The notes under the pieces were generated by a model. That model saw nothing but the letters and a program-made list of their open reading frames with translations, searched no databases and had not been told where the DNA came from. Shown in pieces: positions 25,101 to 37,778 of a stretch of DNA of 64,000 nt. This stretch comes from Oscheius dolichura (lineage: Eukaryota > Nematoda > Chromadorea > Rhabditida > Rhabditidae). Position numbers and translations under genes: made by a program. How positions within the stretch are numbered: position 1 is the first letter of the stretch; every line of letters starts with the position of its first letter. The DNA lies in contig OW051494.1 of assembly GCA_932521035.1 (NCBI GenBank), forward strand, positions 4,698,001 through 4,762,000, in the 5' to 3' direction.

Positions 25101-28100
25101 CTTTTCGAAGTGTACCTGCTTTGGCCAGGACCTTGGAAACTATTGTACATCCCTGGAAAAAAGGATTCTGTCTGGTATAGAGGGGGATTACCTCGATGAT
25201 GTCTGCCTCGACGAGGTGATCTCCTCCCTTGGTCATGTGGGCGAAGGCCTTGTCGATGAAGGACTGATACTTGGACAGTTTCTGCTTTAGCGTCTGCATC
25301 ATAAAAACTTTTTCGGTGTCAGAATGTGTGATCGGTCCGCCATTAACCACGGAGTCTTGCTGAAACACATTTTCCTCTTTTGGGGAATGTAAAAAGGGCC
25401 ATCGAAAGCGAGCTCTGTTTTAATGTTTTATACGTCAAAATGTTCTCTAGACTTTTCTCTACAAAACAGCGCATTCAGCTTCCTCAGACCCTCACCGGTC
25501 GACCTTTGTCCTCCTCCAAAATGACTTTTTGGAGGTACTGAGTTTTCTGGTCAGTTTTTTTCCGGGTTAACCTCTTGCATCTATATTTTTTTATGATATG
25601 TGCAACCTATTCGCCGTATTTCAGTGAAATAGCAGGAGAAAAATGGGTCAAAAGACCTAGAAACGAAAAAGGGCTAAACATCTGTCCGCTACTGTATTTA
25701 ACGGGAAGGGGGCCAACCTTTTCAAGGGGTCGGCGTCGCAGCATTTGGAAGGGGATTTGGATTCAGATCCTCCTGCCCTACACGTGTCCTCCCTCCCTCC
25801 CTCCCGGCCAGTTTGTGACTCACAATCGAGGCAGACGTCACCCGGGGAACTGTGAGTTCCCCTGTTTCCCACACTAATAAACACGAGCCGATTATATTGA
25901 CATCTATCCGGATTTTTCTGACTCACAACGGGTATTTTTGTAGCAGGTCAGCAAAGGTTCGGGCAAACAAATGCTCCTTTGTCGAGGCGAGCCCCGTGCC
26001 TACCTGCGTGAGGCTGAATCTGTGAGGGGTCGTGGCCCGGTCGTTGATGGGCGACAGGTCGTCGTACGAGGTGTCATCCCCGTCTCCTGGCACGGCCGAC
26101 GAGCCTTCCGACTGAAAAGAGCCCTCTCTTTTGGTATTTCTTGTCCAAAGTTCACCGACTGGTTCGAATTGGAACCAGTGACCGGATCGGACGAAGTCAA
26201 GCGATCACCCCAGAGAGGGATAAGCCGTGTTGATGGCCGGATCGACTTTCAGTTTTGACGCAAACGGGGTAATTGGAGGCGAGACCCACCTTGAACCGTC
26301 TGTACTCAGACTCCTTCCTGGCGGTTTCCTCCTGGGGGTTAGGGGTCGAGAGTGACTGCTGCAACTTGGACTCGGAGCTGCCCTGAACCATTCTATTCCA
26401 TTTGGGGTCGAGGGAATTTGTTTGGACAAGAATTTATGACTCAGAGACCTCAGGGAAACGACTCACTTTAAAGGAAAAGTGCCTGCATTTGAACGGGAAG
26501 AGTTTTGCCGCGTAGTCCATGTGAAAGACGCCCGACCAAATGGGAAATTCGCCAAACTAGGCGTGGTGGAAATCCTCTTTGGCGAGGGAGGGATCACTTT
26601 GGATTCATTAGGGATGAGTGTTTTCAATACATTTTATCTCTTTTGTCTTTAAAGAGAGAGATCTCATCTTTTGATAATTACAGTAGCCTAGAGTCCCGAA
26701 AAGAAAGAAATCCACGAACCAGCCCGTTGTGTCGGATGTATTCGGCATTCGAGAGGTGGTTGCCGTCCTCGTCGAGTCTCGTCGTGGGCGAGCTGTCCCC
26801 GTTTGTTTCTCCATTTGGCAGCCCGTTGTACTGGAAGAAAAGGAGGATTGCTCAGAAAAGAGAAAATAGGGAATACCTGGCTTGATATGGGACAGGGAGG
26901 AGCACTTTTGGGGGGCATGGCGGGGACTGCGAGGGAGGGGGTGCTCAGACACGTCGTCGGGGATTCGAGGTCGCAGAAGTCATCGTCGACGTCGATAAGG
27001 AGATCATCCGTCCTAAAAGTGATAATTCATGTACAGTCTCGGGAGCGTCTTCCACCCACGGAGCTCGCTTTTTAAATCTGTTCGACAAATAGACCTACTG
27101 CCGCTACCTTATCTCATAGACATCGGGCACCAGCTTGATGATGAGGTTGTGAATATTTTTAGAGCGCATCTCCCCGTCGGACTTCTTCTTCCCGGCCAGC
27201 TTGGCTGGCGCCGTGGAGGCTGACTAGAGAGGACTGTATGAATGAGAAGGAGGCGGAAGAGGTCGAAAACAGGATTATAAGAGGACTATTTTGAGGCGTG
27301 TTTTTGACATTCAAATTGTATGTCAGGGAGAAAGAGAGAAGAGAAACCGGAGCACGTGGGCTCCTCTTTCGGGCTCGTACTTGTCTCTAATTGGTGAATC
27401 AGAGGCTTCGGCCAAGAAAGGGGCTCCTGACGTCAACGATTGTATACACCAAATCAAAACATCGGCCGGGATCTTTGACATCTCGGAAAAGTTAGGCAAA
27501 TATCAATTTCGGAGGAGAAAGGACGGCTTCCGTCGGCCCGTGTTATGGAAGCGGCGCGGGTGGAGTCAGAAAACAAAAGACAATAAAAGTAATTGTTTAG
27601 AATCTGTGAAAATCTATTGATTACGGGAAGAGGGCGAGGGAGGAGGGAAATAAAAAGAGGGCCCGCTCATTCCAATTGACCGCCTTGTAATTGAGGGGCA
27701 TCCCCGCGGGGAGAGGGCGAGCAAAGTTTCACTGGAGATAGTCGGAAGAGGCTCCATTGGCTGACTCAGTGCACACAGAGACAGGTAGCGCCAAGATCAA
27801 CACGACTTTTTGGAGCGGCCCCCGTTTCAATTGGACCGAACAACTTCTTGACCGGGAACTTTTAACTGGGCAGGCTTTGAAGTCCCCGGGGCGCGGGGGA
27901 GCACGCCTCAATGCATTTGGGAGCATTACTATTATTACTTGTCCGGCTGGTCCTACCTGGCGATGGTCCGGCTGGAGGAGGCGAGGCAATTGCCCTGACG
28001 GCGTCAAATTGCCGCGCGAAAGCCCAACACTCGAGGCCCTCCGATTACGTAAATTACATTTTCGGGTCAAAAACAGATGCTCATTAGAGCCAGGTACACT

Positions 28101-30282
28101 TTTCGACCTTGTCCCCTCGGCCTGTCCCTGGTCTGCCCTCAGAGATGGAAGAATCAGTAGCCGGCCGAGTACTGGTCTCCCTCTCGGTGGCATGCAAAAT
28201 ATTTTCCAAAAAAGATTGAACTTGGCCGATCTTGTTGGGAGATAAGAGGACCGGAAATTCCTTTCAAATAAACAACAAAATACCGCGGGGATTACGGTAT
28301 TCAATCTGGAAATGCTGGGGGGATGAGCTGAGGCAGATAATCAAGCCTATCATCGGGCGGCCGGGGTGCGTCAGAGAATTGGAGGACAGAAGCCGGACTA
28401 ATTGAAGCCATTAAAAGGCCGAGACCGAGACTTTTTGGCCGTTAATTGGCCGGGAGGATACTCTGGGGAGGGAGACTCATGACAGATGAGGATAAATAAG
28501 GGTCAAGGAGGGTGAAAGTGCGCTAAAAAGAGACGGATAAAGGCTTCGGGGAAGCCTTAGCCTCGTAATTCATCAATTATTCATTATGCCCTGCTCTCTC
28601 ATCAAAAACGGCTTCGTGTCGCCTCCGTGTAAAAAGGGAGTTCAATTAAGAGGCAAGGAACTTTAGAGCATAAGTGGACGATCAGATAAGGAGAGAAGGA
28701 AGGAGAGAAAAACAGGAGGACGAGACCTGCCGGGAGGAGGGAACCGACCACCCCGACCAGGAGATTAGCCGGGGAAAGGAGAAGGATATGCCAAGCAACC
28801 AAAGCGGGCACATGCTGTCTAGGCGGGGCCTATCGGGTCTCACCTCATCTCTTGTTTCTGGATGTATTCCATGAAGCGCTCCCTCACGGTGCTCGTGTCC
28901 ATCAGTGGCGACTCGTCCATGCTCAGCTCGATCAGGGGCACCAGGGACTGTGTCGACGTTGCGATCGTCTCCTCCTGGTAGATGCCCGTCGGCGCAGAGA
29001 CCTCCACCGGTGTGGCTAACAGTTTTGGCGTCCGGACGAGTGGCTTCTTCTTCCGCTCGTCGGACGGCGACTTGCTCGGCCCCGGGTAGCCGGGAAGGGG
29101 TGGCGGATCCCCGAAGAAAGGATTCTTCTGTGGCACTCCGACCAAGGAGTTCCTGTGTCGGTCACGCTCCTCCTTCGACTGCCAGGCAACCGGCGGCTCG
29201 TCTCCGAACTCCTTCTGTGGCATCCACCCGTCCGGAATGGTGATCCCTCCCGAGACTGTCCGTGGCCGGCCGCCCATCTTGTAGTTTCTCTCGATCTCCC
29301 TTCTCGGATTGGGCTGACTCTTTTGGCTGAGCATAGGTGCCCGAGGAGTCAGGCGATTTCCTCCTCTCCCTTTCGACGTGCCGGCCACAGGAGGAGGGTC
29401 GCCGAAGTTATTCGCCGGTAAGACATAATGAGTCGGTGATCCAGAACGGGAGCTGACACTGGCCGACTGGCGGAGCTGAGGCCGGTCCAGCATGCTGGAG
29501 ACGCCCGAGTCGACGGTGAGGGTCGAGGCCGGGGAGGGGTCGTCGTAGAGGGAGTACAGCCTGAAGAGTATCGTCAGGATCGCGGCAGGATTATCCCAGG
29601 TTAGTCTCGGCCTCGGACACCTTTACCTGATTACATCTATCAAATTAGGTGGGTGGTGGATGCCCTCCGAAGCCGGTCTACTTTGAGCTGAGGGAGCCCG
29701 GGGGCGTAGGGGGCAAAACCTGTGAACAGGCGGCTTATCGAGCCCGGCAAGAAGAAATAAAGTCGTAGAAGTTGTCCTATCACAGGAAGTGATGAAGAGC
29801 CTTTTTTAGGGGTAAAGTGCAAGGCATGCACATATGGAAGCAGGCAGTGCGAAACAAAAAATGACACGAGAAAAAAGAGCACGGGGGAGATGCGACGAGG
29901 AGCAACGAAAAGGTTATGAGCACCCCTTTCTCGACTTATCGCACTTTATGGCAAGGGAATGACCAGAGATCGACTGCCCTCCTAATAAAGAGAATCTCCC
30001 ACCTGCCGGTCTTGGCCAGCGGACTCCGGCTACGGAAGTCGGTAACGGAGGCATCCTGCCGTGCCAGCAGGTTCCTCTCCGGCAGGACTTCCTCGCCCAT
30101 CGTGGTTTTTGCTTTCACATCCTGAAATTACATCCATTTCGTCTGTCCCCCTATAAAATATATATTCGAACCTTGATTCTCGGCGGGCGGATATGTTTCA
30201 GCGAGTCGGCCAGGAGGCTGCCGTTGGTGGTGGTCGACGTCGTCGTGTTGGCCACGTCCAGCGACCCGCCCAGGATTCTCTA
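19187..30282 (-). CDS. tir-1: SARM1/TIR-1: ARM-SAM-SAM-TIR NAD+-consuming adaptor (5' end incomplete)
   Basis: This is the orthologue of SARM1, a NAD+ hydrolase of axon degeneration and, in nematodes, an innate-immunity adaptor. The most upstream exon seen ends near 30166 (LADSLKHIRPPRIK). Next come DVKAKTTMGEEVLPERNLL (30.1 kb), a long disordered exon (28.85-29.56 kb) with FGDPPP repeats, and exons at 27.2, 27.0, 26.8, 26.3 and 26.0 kb. ARM exons follow at 25.37-23.93 kb (e.g. QSFIDKAFAHMTKGGDHLVE, CTIVSKVLAKAGTLRKVSQD). EIGAIQALKEVAGYPDEVA is at 20.75 kb, then two SAM domains (20.6-20.1 kb). The TIR domain (20.05-19.5 kb) has IDIFISYRRSTGNQ and the helix DWIHKELSCAF, whose Glu corresponds to SARM1's catalytic Glu642. 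The last exon ends TTSISTAIDR at 19187. Introns reach 1.6 and about 3.2 kb, far above the window norm. The first exon was not located and should lie between 30.3 and 32 kb. Confidence 0.93.
20951..20998 (-). CDS. tir-1: 48-bp in-frame exon of tir-1 (possible cassette or isoform-specific)
   Basis: Sixteen codons (SAGRLDEKLCDFLRKR) are flanked by GATGAG at the acceptor and GTCAGG at the donor. The exon is phase 0 at both ends, so it can be included or skipped without a frame change. Both splice sites are weaker than average. It sits between the alternative first exon at 22.2 kb and the SAM-proximal exon at 20.75 kb. Confidence 0.45.
21929..22201 (-). CDS. tir-1: Alternative first exon of tir-1 (ARM-less isoform)
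   Basis: This open exon starts MSSEPPRELIRIPSSPLKSP at 22201 and runs 91 codons to RRFFHPYAKK, then a GTAATT donor. It lies inside the large intron between the last ARM exon (ends KLIVFQ, about 23.93 kb) and EIGAIQ (20.75 kb). Its donor phase (0) matches both the 48-bp exon at 20951-20998 and the EIGAIQ exon. An acceptor-like TTATCAG lies about 20 nt before the ATG. The content (Ser/Pro/Thr-rich, then strongly basic) is not ARM-like. A transcript from here would encode a protein with SAM and TIR domains but no autoinhibitory ARM domain. Known worm tir-1 genes also have several start sites; use of this one is inferred. Confidence 0.6.
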
Positions 30283-32097
30283 AACGAGAGGTGTTGTCTG
30301 ATTGTAAGTGCAGGAGGGGGAATCTAATCAACAGCCGGGGATAAATTTCCGCTGACGTAAACGGAATAGTTGCTGGTGGGGATTTGTACATTCGACAATA
30401 AAAGCTGGGCCCATTGATCTCCGATGGGAAAAGAGAATCTGTGGGAATGGGGGCCGGGGGAGAACACCTCCGGTAAGGGAGAGCTCGGATTACCACGATC
30501 GGGTATTAGCCGACGGAATTAACGCAAACAAATGATTCACAGGAGCCGGCCATACCTGGCAAAATAATAGACGAGGTGGACTAACACGATAATTAAAAGG
30601 AGCCGAGAGCACAACTTCCGCCGGGGTACGGAGTTATCCGCACTTTAGTTTTCCAATTATAAATGTATAGCCGACGGAAGTTGTGGCCCCGGGTAGCGAT
30701 AATAATGGGCAGGAGGCCGGTTATATACCGGAGATCTGGATTAGGGAGACGGAACCCAGAACATCATCACTTCCGACCCGGGAGGACAACTTGACGTGAT
30801 ACACACAATATGAAGAAATTTGGTATGGGTCGATAAGCAAGAGGAGACCGTTATCAAAAGCCGATCATCTTCGGCTTTTCAGGCGCCAACCCGGCAAACT
30901 ATAACTGGATTAATAGAGGGCCTGGAGTTTGGGAGAAGGGGAGGGAGGAGGACGGAAGACTGTCTGGGGAGGAGGGACCGAATACAGGGCCAGGAGGACC
31001 GGTACAATTATGGAATTAGGGAAGTTTGGTTGAATAGAAAATGAGGGGCTTGGTCCCCTCCTCCCCAGAGAAAATGACAAATGGAAGTGTAAAAACGACG
31101 AGGAGGAAGAGATAACATTTTGGGAACATTAACAAATTGCGACTTCTCAGGTTTCTGGGCCGAAATAAATTATTCGGAGGCTGGGAGGAGAAATTAGGAG
31201 GGAGGAATGAGAGGACGGACACTGTTAGGGGAGGAATCGGAGGGGGTACAAACTGGGGATGACGGTACGAATAATAAGGAGGAGGGGGGGGGGGGGGGGG
31301 GGGGACAAATAAGAGCCGGGAGGATAAAACGGGGGACAGATAAGAACTCACCTGATTGCGAGGACCGAGAGTGCGGTGGATCAAGCATCTATGCTCCGCT
31401 GGCTTATTGACCATCGGCGGAGACACATCAGATGAGGTCCTGGAGATGGGAGTGGAGTCAAGAGAAAGACAGAAAGAGGGGGAGAGGGGGAGACATTTCC
31501 CGAGCCCCTGGGAAATAGGGGGCTCTGGTCGGCAGACTACTAATCGCCAGAGGAACTTACATGGGCTTGCTTTTTGGGGGAGGGAGGGTGTCAGAGAAGA
31601 CAAGGTCACATGAGCAAACAGAATAGAGTCTTTATTTGGTCTAACAGAGGGGTCTATTCAGGGGGACAGCTTCTGAAAGGCCTCTCCCGGAGACGATTCA
31701 TCTCCCCCCAGATGCGGGGTGTGAAAATGGTGGGAGGAGCTGTAATTTGACCTGAATCATCAGAAATCTGAGTGTTTTCCCACGGCGGAAGGGATTGAGA
31801 AGCCGGAAAAAATGAGTTCAAAAAGTTAATCCTTGGTGGTCCATTGGGCGGGAAGAATTCTGTTTTTCATGAGTATAGTTAGCGCGGAGGAGAATCAATA
31901 CGAAGCTGCCAAGCCTGGGCAACAACCACGACGACGACGACAAAGACGAAGCACGAATTCCGTTTCTCTGTTTATTCGAGTCCCCCTCTTCCTTTTTTGA
32001 CGGAGCAGCCGGCCGCTTTAAACTAATCCTCTCTAGATATCACAGCTTCATCAGTGTTGCCTTTGAGATCCGTCATAAGTGAAAAAAATAGAAAAGA
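30283..32097. other. Region expected to hold the 5' end of tir-1; no exon identified
   Basis: The interval from the first recognised tir-1 exon to the stop of the metalloproteinase gene contains no frame I could join to tir-1 in phase. It includes a poly-G tract (31284-31304). A minus-strand AATAAA near 31970, upstream of the 32098 stop, probably ends the metalloproteinase transcript. Confidence 0.45.
31284..31304. repeat. Poly(G)/poly(C) homopolymer, about 21 bp
   Basis: An uninterrupted run of about 21 G on the plus strand follows GGAGGA. Runs of this kind are prone to length error in sequencing and could form a G-quadruplex on one strand. Read as C on the minus strand it lies upstream of tir-1. 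Confidence 0.9.
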
Positions 32098-34634
32098 CTA
32101 GCACCAGAGGGCCAAAACAGAAAGAGTAATGGAAAGGAAGGGGAGGGGAGACGACAACGAAGAGAGGAAGTCACTCCTCTCCATTCTGGCAGCTCTGGGC
32201 ACGGGAGGACAGCCATTCCAGAACTGATGGAGGGGCACGGGGTAGCCTTTCGACACTGTGAGACGGAAGTCGGAGGTGTTCATCCGATAGACTTGGTTCT
32301 CGACCAGAAAGTGCAGTTCTGAACAAGAAACGACTGTTTTTTATCCAGAGACAGCCTACCTCCATCTTTAGAGAAGGCCGCTTGTGACCGGTGAGGGACG
32401 TGTACCCAGTTCCGTTGGATTGGGCGCGGATAGCTGGAGTCCACTTTGCTCTCGTCCAGATTCAGTCGCCAATATTCGTGTTTGCCCCAGACGTATACAG
32501 CCGATGGACTAAACGGGATGGTCTCTTTTTGGAAAGGAAAGGAACAACTTGAAATAGTGCCAGTTGTAGGCCAGCCGTACGGCCTCCATCTCCGGCGGTA
32601 GGCCCAGACTAGTCAACGAGAGTGGCGCGTGTTTCAACTGGAGGAAACTGCCGCCAACGGTGAAGACATAGACAACGCGACCTGTAATGGCCGTAGAGAG
32701 GAAGTCGCCCTCGTACCTGAGAACAGCCACAAGTCCTCGTGGATGTTGACAGCCGCATCGATGGACGAGTTGACTTGTGAGAGGATGAGAGAAGTCTTCT
32801 CCGGTTGTTGGAGGATGTTCCCATCCCGGGAGACCCGCCACATCCATTCGTTCTGAACCACAGCCCTTTTTTCATACCAAGATATGTCACTTTGAAGGCT
32901 ACGTATTCCCCTCGGATAGTTCCGATGGCGTCGGGAGCTGTATAGCACGGGTTCGGCCGATCGGTTACTGTTGGCCGGGCCGTCGTCGGGGGGCCGGCAG
33001 TTGCTGCTGGCGACCTCTGCTCTGTCCGTCGTTGTCCGTCTGAATCTTTGCTGTTTTACTAACAAATTTCGCTTACGATAAAGCCGTTTGAGGTACCAGA
33101 TGTCGTTGTCCGTGATGACTCCCTTACGGTGCAGTTCCCTTGGGTTCATAACACTGACGGGGTCCTCGTTGTGGGGCAGGCCCAGGACGTGGCCGAGTTC
33201 GTGGGTGGCCACCGACAACAACGAGATCTCTGAAAGGCCCTCTTCCCTCTACCAAAAGGCAATGTCACCCTGGTAGCTACTGATCTCCCTTTCAGAAAAC
33301 CGATAGTCATCATTGAAGTGGAGACCGCCGTCGGGAGGAGGGAAGGCGTGGGCAAGGGTGGCCTCCCTGAAGGCGTGGGTGCAGTTGTGCTGTCCTATCT
33401 GATCTCTATTTTAGCAAATCCTCTCCCCTCTCTTACCCCGAAGGTGATCTTGACGTCCGGAGAAGAAGACCTCTCAAAGCGGAAATCGGACACTTTCTGC
33501 CACTGGTCGGTGGCCCTGGCTATGATGACCTCTACGGTTCCTGGCGTCAGATGCCTCGTCCAACTGGTCACCCTACAAAAGTTTGGATATTCTCGAGTCA
33601 ATCGATGGCGGTCCAGAGGAAATCTTTCCTGAGACGAATGGCCACAGCTGGCCGGCCAGCTGCGTAGTCGGGCTCGTTGTAATCGAACGGACCGGCACAA
33701 AGAAAGTTAAAAAGAAGAAGCGGACCCACACTTCCACTGCTTTCCGCTATTTCCCAGAAAGTGCACTGTCGTATCCCTCCTGTTGAACTTGTGGTTGTTG
33801 TTTTCCCCTCAGAAACCGTTACGAAAGTTGTTTTGCTGAGCCCTTTCCGGGTACAAATCTTTCACCGTTCCCTTTTGTATGGTCTCCCCCCTCAAATAGT
33901 AAAAATCGCCTGCTGTCCTATCGAAAAGTAACGAGTTTACACGAGTCCAAATCCCTTGGCAGTAGTCCAAGCACTTGGCCCCCTCCTCCCCGACCCCGCC
34001 CCTGGAATCACTCCTCCCGACCCTGGCTGGTCATTTGTCTGGTCTCCGTCCTCCCTACAGTCCCCTGCCCCCTCTACTCCCTCAGGCGGTTGTCTGATGC
34101 ACTTTGACAGACATCACAACCTCCTTGAAGGAGTCGAGGTCAAGGGAGAGCCCATCCCCCTCCACTTACGCGTATCCCAGTCGATGTTTTGTCCACCTCG
34201 GAGCTTGTCTCTTCCTCCTGCCAGCCCTGCAAACTGTCCATCACTTCACCTTATCGTCTACTGACCCGGGCTTGTCTACATCGGCCAAGGAACACCTTGG
34301 CTCCCTCATCGCCGCGGCGGTGTAGGGGTTCATCTGCCCAGTTTGCTCCAATCCATAAATCTTCTAAACAGGCAGACCTTCCTCAACGGGGAGCAGACGA
34401 CAGACCTGGAAGTGTTTCAAGGCGTCGGAATAGCCGTCAGAGCCGATTTGGGCATTGGTGTCTCGGGTGATATAGCCGTACTCCTTGAGGAAAGCAATCT
34501 GCAATAGGCTATGTATGAGTTGACCCCGGCAGGGAGGACGGCTGGTGGCCATACGGCGCGGACGGCTGTTGGTGCGCGGAACTGACCTCATCAAAGGCAG
34601 AAGACAGCGGGAATAGGAGCCAGAGGAGCCACAT
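32098..34634 (-). CDS. Matrix metalloproteinase, probably GPI-anchored
   Basis: This is a secreted zinc endopeptidase of the M10A family. The start at 34634 follows CTCTCCAG directly and gives the signal peptide MWLLWLLFPLSSAFDE. The prodomain has AFLKEYGYI and DALKHFQKIYGLEQTGQMNP and the cysteine switch PRCSLADV. The catalytic domain contains VEVIIARATDQWQKVSDFRF, the zinc motif HELGHVLGLPH with all three His and the Glu, and the Met-turn VMNP. A hinge and hemopexin blades follow (AVYVWGKHEYWRLNLDE, ELHFLVENQVYRMNT) with the closing Cys in FWNGCPPVP. The last 25 residues are hydrophobic (LPFLSITLSVLALWC), fitting a GPI-anchor signal as in some invertebrate MMPs. The exon joins between the cysteine switch and the catalytic domain (33.6-34.2 kb) could not be fully resolved. 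Confidence 0.92.
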
Positions 34635-35875
34635 CTGGAGAGGAACGGGCACACTGGACTACGGACTAGCACATCTAACTATAAGTGCCGAATAAACTGT
34701 ACTTCCTGGCTCGTTTCGATAAAAAGAATAGAATAAAAGAGAAGAGAGTGAAACTCTCCAGACAAGAAAATCTACGGTATTTCTGCTTCTCTAGCCATTT
34801 GCTTCCTCGGATTCGGAGGCCTCGGACAACTCCGGCGACTGCTGCGCCAGCCCGCGTCGTATATTTTTCTAATTACCTCCAATCCGAAATGAACCAGGAG
34901 AGCGAGACACACGCTACGCGCTGTATCCAAGTTCACGAGACTGAGTTGGATGCTTCGGATTCAAACATGTGTGTACATCCATGTTTGTCAATTAGCATGG
35001 GTGCCTACAGGAGATATGAGGGAGAGGGAGGATGAAGCGGGACGAGGAGTTAGCATCGTCACAGATGTTACGTTTCAGCAATTGCAAAGTTGAGAAAAAA
35101 AAGTAGGAGCGGGCCGTCGGGGTTGGCCACTTTTCCTGACCAGCTCCGGGCGATTGATAAATGATTGGAAGGAAAAAACAAGTGTAACCGGCGTGGGAAG
35201 GACCTACGATGGGTCGACGGCGAGATGGACCAGGTGTTCCAAACTGCCGCACAGAAGACATTAGATTCTGACGGAAAAAGTGTTATGGGAGAGCCGGGAG
35301 ACGGCCAACAAAAGGAATGAAAAGCAGGGAATTGGAGATTAGGAGGAGGCGAAGACCGGTGAATCACGGCCGGAAATGGGCACCAGCTATCTATTTTTTA
35401 TAAGCCACACACTGTCTGTGTGTCACCCGAAGACGACTGGATACCCTTGAAAAAAGGAACAGATGCAAATGGAAGACCGTAAAGTAGCGATCGGTCACGT
35501 TCCATTTCATCCGAACGAGCCTCAAGTCGAGAGGAATCGAGTTGTAGTAGGCAGCCGAAAGGATTATGAGTAATGGTCAGCTGTCCGAAACAAATGCCAC
35601 CGGGGTGAAAACGCCTGCTCTTCGTATGGCACAAGAGGGGGAAATGAACTGGATTGCGAAAGCGGAAAAAACGAGGCGATGGATGACCAATAAAGGACCA
35701 AAACATGCGAATGGAACGGCCATTTTGGACACGCGTGGCGGACGGCGGCGGCACTTTATTGCATTGGCCCAGCAGACCATATAAGAACTTTATTCCCGTT
35801 AATGACCAATATATTATTTTCGATGAAAGACTCCGCGTCGTCGGGAGGCAAGGCATCCTCCCGGGGGGAGGTGGC
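34635..35875. other. Intergenic region, 1.2 kb
   Basis: No exon is supported. Two minus-strand poly(A) signals (35757-35762 and 35789-35794 read AATAAA on the minus strand) belong to the MAPK15 3' UTR. A minus-strand open frame of 152 codons (35398-35856) overlaps this UTR and looks non-coding. Confidence 0.45.
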
Positions 35876-37778
35876 TCAATAGTTGGAGACCAGCTTGGAG
35901 GGGAGAAATCGCCCGTTTTTCAGAGCCGAGAAGATCCGTGGCCGTTCCATGGAGCGTCGTCGCTCCTTGATCAGCGATGTCTGTGAATTCCTCAATGTGG
36001 TCGCCGAGTTCTTGGAAATCCGCGAATCGGCCGACTGCGCCCTTTCTGAACCTTGTTCTTCGGCTGGTCTGGTCTGGCCAGGGCCCTTACCTCTGAGGGT
36101 GCCCCCGCTCCCCTCGTACGATCCGCTTCCATTCTTCTCTATCGAGTTCCCCCGAACATTCGTCCTGGCCGACTCCCAGTCGGTGTCGCTGCACTCTGCC
36201 TGGGCAATGGGGGCCGTCCTCTCTTGTGGCTTCACTGGCGTGACAACTGCTTTAGCCATCAGCGGTCTCTCGATCTGAACCCCTTCAGTCATCTCTTCCC
36301 CTGGCACTTACAGATCTCATCCCCTTATCGTGTTGTATCCGTCTGACGTTGGTCTTCTTGGCCACTATCATGTCGTACAATTTGTTCCTATAGTCATCTA
36401 CCCCCAGCTGAATATGGTCCGGCAGAGGGAGAGTCACCTAGGGTCTCCCTTTAGGGGCTTCCAAAAGATGACTCACATCATAGGGAAGTTCCGGCTCGTC
36501 GGCTGGGTTGTGAAATTGAATAACATAGGGATGGACGAGGCACTGCTCCACGGTCAGCCTCTTGTGAGGAGCGAACAGGAGGAGTCTGCAAACGGGCTGT
36601 CCTCGGGCAGACGCTCATCCCCACCTTTGAACCATATCTACCGCATGGGGATTGCTGGTGGAGATCATCGACTCTAGTGGTTTTCTCGGCCTTTGAGGCA
36701 TCTTCTCCAACACCGAACCCGCGTAGTGACTACCTGAATGGTCGGCTATCCTCCTTGTCCTCCGCCTCCCCTACCTATACTATCTATATCTGTTTTCGAA
36801 GGCCTAGCAATTGTATTCATTATTTTCTCTATCTGGTTTATAGTCGACGTTCCCGGAAACAAGGCTCGCCCTAAAGAGACATGTCTAAAACAACAGGCTC
36901 TCCACTACCTAAGATCATCTCGGCCAGTATGCATCCCAGACTCCACATGTCCACTCCTTTCGTGTACCTCTTGGCAGCCAACAAGATCTCCGGACTACGG
37001 TACCACCTGGTGGCCACGTATTCTGTCAGATCCGGCATATTCTGTCCCTCGGGGTAGTCTTCCAACTAAACAGACAGCGTATACTCGAAAGAAGAATGAC
37101 TCACTGATGACAACGACCTGGCCAGTCCGAAATCGGCCAGTTTCACTCGGCAGTCAGCGTCTAGCAAAACGTTCGAAGGTTTTAAGTCCCTGAATGAAGT
37201 CTGCTCGATGGGGGAGGAGGATACCTGTGGAGGACGTTGCCGCTGTGGAGGAAGCGGATGGCCCGGAATAGCTGGCACATGATGTACTGCTTGTGGATGT
37301 CCTTGAGGATGGTCATCTTCTTGATGACGTTGTGCAGGTCGGCCTCCATGTACTCGAAGACCAGATAGATGTCTCTGAAGGATTCTCTTGCCCGGCTGCA
37401 CTCGCCACTCTTTTAATGGAAAATAACCCAACTGGAAACAAGTGCCCTCTTCCCCAAATGAACCCACTTGTCGTTTTCCGCCCTGATGATGTTATACAGT
37501 TTGATAATGTTCGGGTGGCGGCCGAACTCCTGCAGGAACATCACCTCCCGGAACGTCCTCTGGGAATCTGTCGCATTTCGAAACGCGTCGAAGATCTGAT
37601 GTCCCAATGTTTTTGAAGAAAGAGGGGCGCGTACCTTCTTGAGGGCGACGATCTCCTTGTTCCTTCTGTCGACCGCCTTCCAGACAATGCCGTAGGCGCC
37701 CTTGCCAAGCCGCTTCTGTATCTCGTAGCGCTCCTTCACATGCTGTTCCACTTCTTCCGTTGTCATCCCATTAGTCAT
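35876..37778 (-). CDS. MAPK15: MAPK15/ERK7-8-type atypical MAP kinase
   Basis: A Ser/Thr kinase with the glycine loop [16 protein letters not shown] lysine in VALKK, the aC segment [35 protein letters not shown] and DFGLA. The activation loop [17 protein letters not shown] has the TEY dual-phosphorylation motif. The kinase core is closest to ERK7/8 rather than ERK1/2, judged by [20 protein letters not shown] and the C-lobe ending [20 protein letters not shown] basic, Ser/Arg-rich C-terminal tail (36.3-35.9 kb) follows and ends LPSKLVSNY. Members of this family autophosphorylate and act at cilia and in autophagy. The start at 37778 or the second Met four codons in are both possible; TTTTGCTAG lies 4 nt upstream of the first. 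Confidence 0.9.

Noticed and set aside
35398-35856. 152-codon minus-strand frame after MAPK15.
   Set aside because: It overlaps two MAPK15 poly(A) signals and has no domain or acceptor before the ATG; probably 3' UTR and spacer.
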